Positions 59,621 through 64,000 of a stretch of DNA of 64,000 bases are shown one piece after another (positions within the stretch are counted from its first letter, which is position 1; every line of letters starts with the position of its first letter). Source of the DNA: Arthrobacter sp. KBS0703 (GTDB lineage: Bacteria > Actinomycetota > Actinomycetes > Actinomycetales > Micrococcaceae). The stretch spans positions 62,001-126,000 of the forward strand of contig NZ_MVDG02000001.1 of the NCBI RefSeq assembly GCF_002008315.2, given 5' to 3'. Made by a program: the position numbers and the translations under genes. Below the pieces are notes generated by a model. The model saw only the letters and a list, made by a program, of their open reading frames with translations, did not search any database and was not told the origin of the DNA.

Positions 59621-61846
59621 CTACTTCAACCCGGCACCAGGCAGCAGTTCCGTGGCGCCGAGGGAATCGGCAATGAAGGCGTAGTCCCAGGCCCGTTCGT
59701 GCCACTGCACATACCGGCCGGAGGCCCCGCCGTGTCCGCCGTCCATCTCGATCTTCATGACGATCGGCTCGGTTCCCGTGGTCTTGGACCGCAGGATCTG
59801 CACCCACTTGGCCGGTTCGACGTATAGGACGCGGGTGTCATTGAAGGACGTCACCGCCGCGATCTTGGGGTAGGCCACCTCGCGGACGTTCTCGTAGGGC
59901 GTGTACGACTTCATGTACTGGTAGACCTCGGGGTCGGTGATGGGGTTGCCCCATTCTTCCCACTCCAGTGCGGACAGGGGGAGCTCCGGATCCAGGATGG
60001 TGTTCAGTGCGTCCACAAAGGGCACCTGCGCCAGGACGGCCGCGTACTTGTCCGGCGCGAGGTTGGCCACGGCGCCCATGAGCAGGCCGCCCGCGGATCC
60101 GCCGATGGCCGCGATCCGGTCCGGGGCCGCCCAACCCGACGCGGCCAGCCAGTCAGTGGCCGCGATGAAGTCCGTGAAGGTGTTCTTCTTGGTGAGCTTC
60201 TTGCCGTCCTCGTACCAGTGCCGGCCCAGTTCGCCGCCGCCGCGGATGTGCGCAATGATGAACACGATCCCGCGGTCCAGCAGCGAGAGCCGGGCAACGC
60301 CGAAGCCCGGGTCCATGCTCAGCTCGTACGAGCCGTAACCGTAGACCAGCCCGGCCGCGGTGGAATCCTGGGGAACGGACTTGTGGCGCAGCACCGAGAG
60401 CGGGACCTTGGTGCCGTCCGCGGCCTCGGCCCATTCGCGGGTTGCGACGTAATCGGTGGAGTCGTAGCCGCCCAGCACCGGGCTTTCCTTCCGGAGCAGC
60501 AGCTCGCCGGCCGGCTGCTCCGCGGTGGGGAGCACGAAGTCGTAGACGCGGGACGGCGTGAAGTAGGACGTGTAGCCCACCCGGATCACGGGGGCTTCGT
60601 AGTCCGATCCGCCCACGCCCGACGTGTACAGTTCCTCGTCGAACGCCGGTTCCACGGGCGGTTCCTGGGCGGGTGTGCCCAGCCCGGCCAGGGACATCAC
60701 CTGGACCCGCTCGATGGTGTCCTTGCGGATCGAAACCACCAGGTGGGTGGACGTGACGCCGGCACCGTTGACGCGGACGTCATCGGAATGCTCGACGACG
60801 GTGGCCCAGTGCTGCTCCGCCAGCGGCTTGGCGAGCTCGGCCGGGTCAAGCAGCGAGACCATCGAGTTCACGGCGTTCCGGTTGTGCGTGATGACGATGC
60901 GCTCCTGGCCGTCGAGCAGGAAGGGCTCGGCCTCGTACAGGACCCGTTCGTCGCGGGAGATGACGGTGGTCAGGCTGCCCTCGGGATCGTCGAAGCGCAG
61001 CAGCCGCGTTTCGCTGTACTCCGAGCAGCCGATGCCAAGCACGAGGTGACGCCGGTCGGAGGAGAGCTCAAAGCCCAGCCACATAGCGACGTCGTCCTCC
61101 TGGTAGATCACCGCATCGTCGGAGACCGGCGTGCCCAGCACGTGCGACTTGACCTGGTACGGCCGCCAGGAGTCATCCACCACGGTGTAGAAGATCCGGG
61201 TGCCGTCGGGGGAGAAGGAGACCCCGTAGAAGACGTTCTCAATGACGTCCGGCAGCAGCTCGCCGGTGCGGAGGTCCTTGATGCGCAGGGTGAAGCGTTC
61301 GTCCCCGGAGTTGTCCACGGCGTACGCGTACAGGTTCCCGTCCACCGTCACGGCGGTGCCGCCCACCGAGAAGAACGGCTTGCCTTCAGCTTCCACGTTG
61401 CCGTCCAGCAGGATTTCTTCGCCGGGGATTTCGACGCCGGCCTCCACTGCGGGGGGAGTCCAGTCGGCCACCGGGTTGCCGGTGTCCTGGGCGCGGACGC
61501 GGCAGTGAATTCCGTATTCCTTGCCCTCCGCCGAGCGGCTGAAATACCACCAGCCGTCCTTGCGGTGGGGAACGGACAAGTCCGTTTCCTGGGTGCGGCC
61601 CTTGATCTCCTGGAAGATGGCTTCGCGCAGGGGTCCCTGGTGCGCGGTGACGGCCTCCTGGTAGGCGTTCTCGGCCTTCAGGTGCGCCACGACCTCCTCG
61701 GATTCCTTGTCCCGGAGCCACTCGTAGTTGTCCACGAACGTGTCGCCGTGGTGGGTGCGCTCGGCGGGCACCTTCTTGGCAACGGGAGGGAGGGGGACGG
61801 CAGCGGCGGGGGTGGTTGCGGTGTGCTGCAGCGGAGTCTGGGTCAT
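59621..61846 (-). CDS. S9 family oligopeptidase (oligopeptidase B-like)
   Basis: This 741-residue cytoplasmic serine peptidase belongs to the prolyl-oligopeptidase family. The N-terminal seven-bladed propeller covers about 60-420 (from DNYEWLRDKESEEVV and GKEYGIHCRVR). The C-terminal hydrolase domain has the nucleophile in IAAIGGSAGGLLMGAVANLAPDKY. FNDTRVLYVEPAKWVQILR supplies the Asp region and KIEMDGGHGGASGRY the His. It cleaves short peptides after basic residues in oligopeptidase B, but substrate preference is inferred. The ATG at 61846 follows TTGAGGGA; an 88-codon upstream extension overlaps other sequence and is unlikely. Confidence 0.93.
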   Translation of the reverse strand: MTQTPLQHTATTPAAAVPLPPVAKKVPAERTHHGDTFVDNYEWLRDKESEEVVAHLKAENAYQEAVTAHQGPLREAIFQEIKGRTQETDLSVPHRKDGWWYFSRSAEGKEYGIHCRVRAQDTGNPVADWTPPAVEAGVEIPGEEILLDGNVEAEGKPFFSVGGTAVTVDGNLYAYAVDNSGDERFTLRIKDLRTGELLPDVIENVFYGVSFSPDGTRIFYTVVDDSWRPYQVKSHVLGTPVSDDAVIYQEDDVAMWLGFELSSDRRHLVLGIGCSEYSETRLLRFDDPEGSLTTVISRDERVLYEAEPFLLDGQERIVITHNRNAVNSMVSLLDPAELAKPLAEQHWATVVEHSDDVRVNGAGVTSTHLVVSIRKDTIERVQVMSLAGLGTPAQEPPVEPAFDEELYTSGVGGSDYEAPVIRVGYTSYFTPSRVYDFVLPTAEQPAGELLLRKESPVLGGYDSTDYVATREWAEAADGTKVPLSVLRHKSVPQDSTAAGLVYGYGSYELSMDPGFGVARLSLLDRGIVFIIAHIRGGGELGRHWYEDGKKLTKKNTFTDFIAATDWLAASGWAAPDRIAAIGGSAGGLLMGAVANLAPDKYAAVLAQVPFVDALNTILDPELPLSALEWEEWGNPITDPEVYQYMKSYTPYENVREVAYPKIAAVTSFNDTRVLYVEPAKWVQILRSKTTGTEPIVMKIEMDGGHGGASGRYVQWHERAWDYAFIADSLGATELLPGAGLK

Positions 61847-62016
61847 TCCCTCAATATATAGAGCCGCACTGACATTTGGGCGGCCGTTCGCTACCGGGGG
61901 AGAGACGCGAATGTGGCCAACCAACGTCCCGCCGGAGCCTGTCCCCGTTCCCGGCCCGGGCGTATCCTGAACTCGCGTCCGCAAACCGGAACCAATCCTG
62001 CAGCCGAGGGGGAGCC

Positions 62017-62215
62017 ATGACCATTCCGCCAGTGCACGAACCCGACCCGTTCCCGCCGGAACCTGGCCCCGATCCCATTCCGCCGGATCCTTCGCGACCC
62101 GCGCCGCCAAGCCCTTTCCCCGCCCCTGAGCCGCCGGTGTCTCTTATACACATCTCCGCTGCCGGTGCCGGACCCGGGGCCGGCTCCGCTGCGCCCGGAC
62201 CCGACCCGCAGCTAA
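62017..62215 (+). CDS. Small proline-rich protein, broken by adapter
   Basis: After GAGGGGGAGCC the ATG gives MTIPPVHEPDPFPPEPGPDP, then IPPDPSRPAPPSPFPAPEPPV, up to the artefact at 62138. Beyond it the +frame resumes as PLPVPDPGPAPLRPDPTRS and stops at 62215. The protein is about 65 residues, almost all Pro, Asp, Glu, Gly and Ser, with no signal peptide, so it is an unfolded cytoplasmic or unknown-location protein. I recognise no function. The downstream frame is assumed, since the join has lost bases. Confidence 0.6.
62138..62155. other. Adapter artefact 7: single mosaic end (18 of 19 bases)
   Basis: TGTCTCTTATACACATCT lies in the proline-rich small gene. Nextera-type adapter sequence often continues with CCGAG; here CCG then changes. 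Confidence 0.93.
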
Positions 62216-62238
62216 GAACCCGTCCACCCGCAGTCCAC

Positions 62239-62297
62239 AACGCGGGGGCACGTACCGCTGGATCCGCAGGATCTAGGCTCATCCGTGCCCCCGCGTT
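62239..62297. repeat. 13-bp perfect inverted repeat
   Basis: AACGCGGGGGCAC (62239-62251) and GTGCCCCCGCGTT (62285-62297) are exact reverse complements with a 33-base loop. The repeat lies between the proline-rich gene and the next small gene. A terminator without U-run is possible. Confidence 0.6.
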
Positions 62298-62432
62298 GCC
62301 GTGTTTGCGGCAATACCCAAGCCGCGCCGCGGGAAGCCGCAATCAGGAACGTGACGCAATATTCGGCCTTCGTCTGTTATCTGCGTCACATGCGGGTTAG
62401 GGTAGTTGTCGGTCGCAGCGTCGCGGCCGTGC

Positions 62433-62789
62433 ATGAGGGGAGTAGTTTTCTTGAACCACAAGCTCAAGGTTTTAGTCCGGGTGGACCTCGATTGCGGCGA
62501 AGCTCAGGTCGCCGCCCAGGGACATGTAACCGCCCAAAGCATCCAGGCCCTTTACGTCGTCATGAAGCGCGCCAACCACCTCCGGCAGGGCCTCCAGCTC
62601 GTTGTGGACGTCTCCCACGCGCGCGTCGAGCCGTCCGCTCTTGAACAGCTCCGGGAATGCTCCGAAACGCACCACCTGCCGCGGTCCATCGACCCGTCGC
62701 AGTCCGAATGCAACGTCCGCGTTCTGGCACCGTCAGACGCCGGTGCTCGAACCATTGCGGGCAGGGTTCCGGCAGCCGCGGCTGCTTGA
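62433..62789 (+). CDS. STAS-like small protein (paralogue C, tentative)
   Basis: The ORF gives MRGVVFLNHKLKVLVRVDLD, CGEAQVAAQGHVTAQSIQAL, YVVMKRANHLRQGLQLVVDVSHARVEPSALEQLREC and an Ala-rich tail. The first 90 residues have the strand-helix order of an anti-sigma-factor antagonist fold (VDLD...VTAQSIQAL...LVVDVSHARVEPSALEQLR). The ATG is at 62433. A TTG at 62451 has the better-spaced AGGGGAG, so it may be the true start. Upstream, GTGACGCA and TGCGTCAC (62351-62358, 62382-62389) form an 8-bp inverted repeat. Confidence 0.6.
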   Translation: MRGVVFLNHKLKVLVRVDLDCGEAQVAAQGHVTAQSIQALYVVMKRANHLRQGLQLVVDVSHARVEPSALEQLRECSETHHLPRSIDPSQSECNVRVLAPSDAGARTIAGRVPAAAAA

Positions 62790-62996
62790 TACGCCGGCTG
62801 TCGCTGTTTGCCCGGGCCGCCGTTACTCGGCGGCGGGCAACTCAGCCGGAAAGTCAGCCCTCCAGAACGAAACCTTTTCCAGGACGCAGGCCTTGCAGGA
62901 AGTAAGCCCTGGGGCCGTGTCCGGGATATTTATCGTGTGGCATGGTCTGCGCGCGGGAGTCTCAGCGTCGAGGCTTTATCGCGCCGGCCGCCGTCG

Positions 62997-64000
62997 TCAT
63001 TTTTCCGGATTCGGGTTCTTCACGTCGCGTGAGCCGATGTCCGCCGCGCCGAGAACCTCGGCGGCCGGGGAGTGCGTCGTCTCGTGTTCGCGCACCCGCA
63101 GCTCCGGGTGGTGCAGGTCCAAGGCCGGGCGCTCCGAGCGGATGCGCGGCAGGGACGTGAAGTTGTGGCGTGGCGGCGGGCAGGACGTTGCCCACTCCAG
63201 CGACGCACCGAAGCCCCAGGGATCATCCACTTCAACCCGCTCGGCGCGGCGGGAGGTGATGAAGACGTTCCAGAAGAACGGGATCATGGACGCCCCCAGC
63301 AGGTACGAGCCGAAGCTGGAGAACTGGTTCATCCACGTGAAGTTGTCCTGCGGCATGTAGTCCGCGTAGCGGCGCGGCATGCCTTCAACGCCGAGCCAGT
63401 GCTGGATCAGGAACGTGCCGTGGAAGCCGAGGAACAGCATCCAGAAGTGGATTTTGCCGAGGCGCTCGTTGAGCATCTTGCCCGTCCACTTCGGCCACCA
63501 GAAGTAGAAGCCGGCGAACATCGCGAACACCACGGTGCCGAACACCACGTAGTGGAAGTGCGCCACCACGAAGTAGGAATCGGAGACGTGGAAGTCCAGC
63601 GGCGGGGAGGACAGGATGATGCCGGTCAGGCCGCCGAAGAGGAACGTGACCAGGAAGCCCAGGCTCCACAGCATGGGGGTCTCGAACGTCAGCGAGCCGC
63701 CCCACATGGTGCCGATCCAGTTGAAGAACTTCACGCCCGTGGGCACCGCGATGAGCATGGTCATGAATGCGAAGAACGGCAGCAGCACCGAGCCGGTGAC
63801 GTACATGTGGTGCGCCCACACGGTCACGGACAGCGCGGCGATGGCGATCGTCGCGTAGACCAGGCCCTTGTACCCGAAGATCGGCTTGCGGCTGAAGACC
63901 GGGAAAATTTCCGAGACGATGCCGAAGAACGGCAGCGCGATGATGTAGACCTCGGGGTGGCCGAAGAACCAGAACAGGTGCTGCCAGAGCACGGCCCCGC
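62997..64000 (-). CDS. ctaD: Cytochrome c oxidase subunit I, 5' part outside window
   Basis: This is the catalytic subunit of the aa3-type terminal oxidase. The visible C-terminal 334 residues hold [14 protein letters not shown] (Cu-B His and the cross-linked Tyr) and [10 protein letters not shown] (the Cu-B His pair). [24 protein letters not shown] supplies the haem a3 and haem a ligand His. [11 protein letters not shown] and [11 protein letters not shown] fit too. The final 60 residues are charged and cytoplasmic. The gene is read on the minus strand, and its 5' part (about 240 residues) lies beyond 64000. Together with the system II genes at the other end it shows aerobic respiration with c-type cytochromes. 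Confidence 0.97.
   Translation of the reverse strand, partial: GAVLWQHLFWFFGHPEVYIIALPFFGIVSEIFPVFSRKPIFGYKGLVYATIAIAALSVTVWAHHMYVTGSVLLPFFAFMTMLIAVPTGVKFFNWIGTMWGGSLTFETPMLWSLGFLVTFLFGGLTGIILSSPPLDFHVSDSYFVVAHFHYVVFGTVVFAMFAGFYFWWPKWTGKMLNERLGKIHFWMLFLGFHGTFLIQHWLGVEGMPRRYADYMPQDNFTWMNQFSSFGSYLLGASMIPFFWNVFITSRRAERVEVDDPWGFGASLEWATSCPPPRHNFTSLPRIRSERPALDLHHPELRVREHETTHSPAAEVLGAADIGSRDVKNPNPEK

Noticed and set aside
60218..61861. 547-codon plus-strand open frame
   Set aside because: Antisense to the S9 peptidase gene with complete catalytic motifs.
1..64000. tRNA, rRNA genes, CRISPR arrays, prophage or replication origin
   Set aside because: No cloverleaf with a TTCRANTC-type arm, no rRNA words, no spaced repeats, no phage structural genes and no DnaA-box cluster were noticed.

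Overview
The window is chromosomal DNA of a high-GC actinobacterium. The actinobacterial ccdA-resB-ccsB cytochrome c cluster, the menaquinone cluster, a class-E-type LAxTG surface protein, LGFP-repeat cell-wall proteins and the phenylacetate gene set fit Micrococcaceae of the Arthrobacter/Pseudarthrobacter type. This placement comes from gene content and protein character, not from a search.

Layout. 1-3542: cytochrome c maturation (ccdA partial, resB, ccsB). 3543-7436: an accessory insert with a broken IS481-type element, an IS110-type element and a DUF559-like gene. 7436-12096: PLDc_N protein, DUF4229 protein, menA-menE-menB and a VOC protein. 12160-17858: CPBP protease, Mn/Zn-type ABC transporter, ABC-F ATPase. 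18031-20402: L,D-transpeptidase with LGFP repeats, coupled to a lipoprotein. 20775-24666: amino-acid permease, dienelactone hydrolase, CsbD, SRPBCC and pentapeptide proteins. 24789-27687: thiolase, enoyl-CoA hydratase and 3-hydroxyacyl-CoA dehydrogenase, the beta-oxidation part of phenylacetate breakdown. 27740-36922: small enzymes, a SGNH hydrolase, a sortase-anchored serine protease, a beta-helix protein, FetB-like permease and a thioesterase. 37108-43404: paaZ, a TetR regulator (PaaR-like), paaK and paaI, with a VOC and a DUF427 protein between. 43441-45129: two CPBP proteases. 45379-48707: pta-ackA. 48822-55899: a signalling region (GGDEF/EAL, two STAS-like paralogues, a TPR protein, a histidine kinase and a 50-residue secreted peptide) and a methyltransferase. 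56118-59436: a PqqD-like/M50 membrane peptidase with an internally duplicated Ala-rich protein. 59621-64000: S9 oligopeptidase, small proteins and the 3' part of ctaD.

The phenylacetate genes sit in three blocks. Each block carries a 22-bp TetR-type operator that resembles the others, so they look like one PaaR regulon. The paaABCDE oxygenase genes are not in the window.

Data quality. Seven places carry the 19-bp Tn5/Nextera mosaic-end adapter, five of them as whole or near-whole copies inside genes. These are library or assembly artefacts, not biology. They break the metal-binding lipoprotein, the serine protease, both CPBP genes, the M50 gene (twice) and a proline-rich small protein. At 44697-44734 real sequence is also missing.

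Best candidates for something undescribed are (1) the 56.1-59.4 kb pair, an M50 peptidase with a PqqD-like N-terminus next to a two-repeat leader-like substrate protein, and (2) the 49.4-55.1 kb region, where a secreted 50-residue peptide is divergent to a TPR/STAS/GGDEF-EAL operon and next to a histidine kinase plus a second STAS paralogue.
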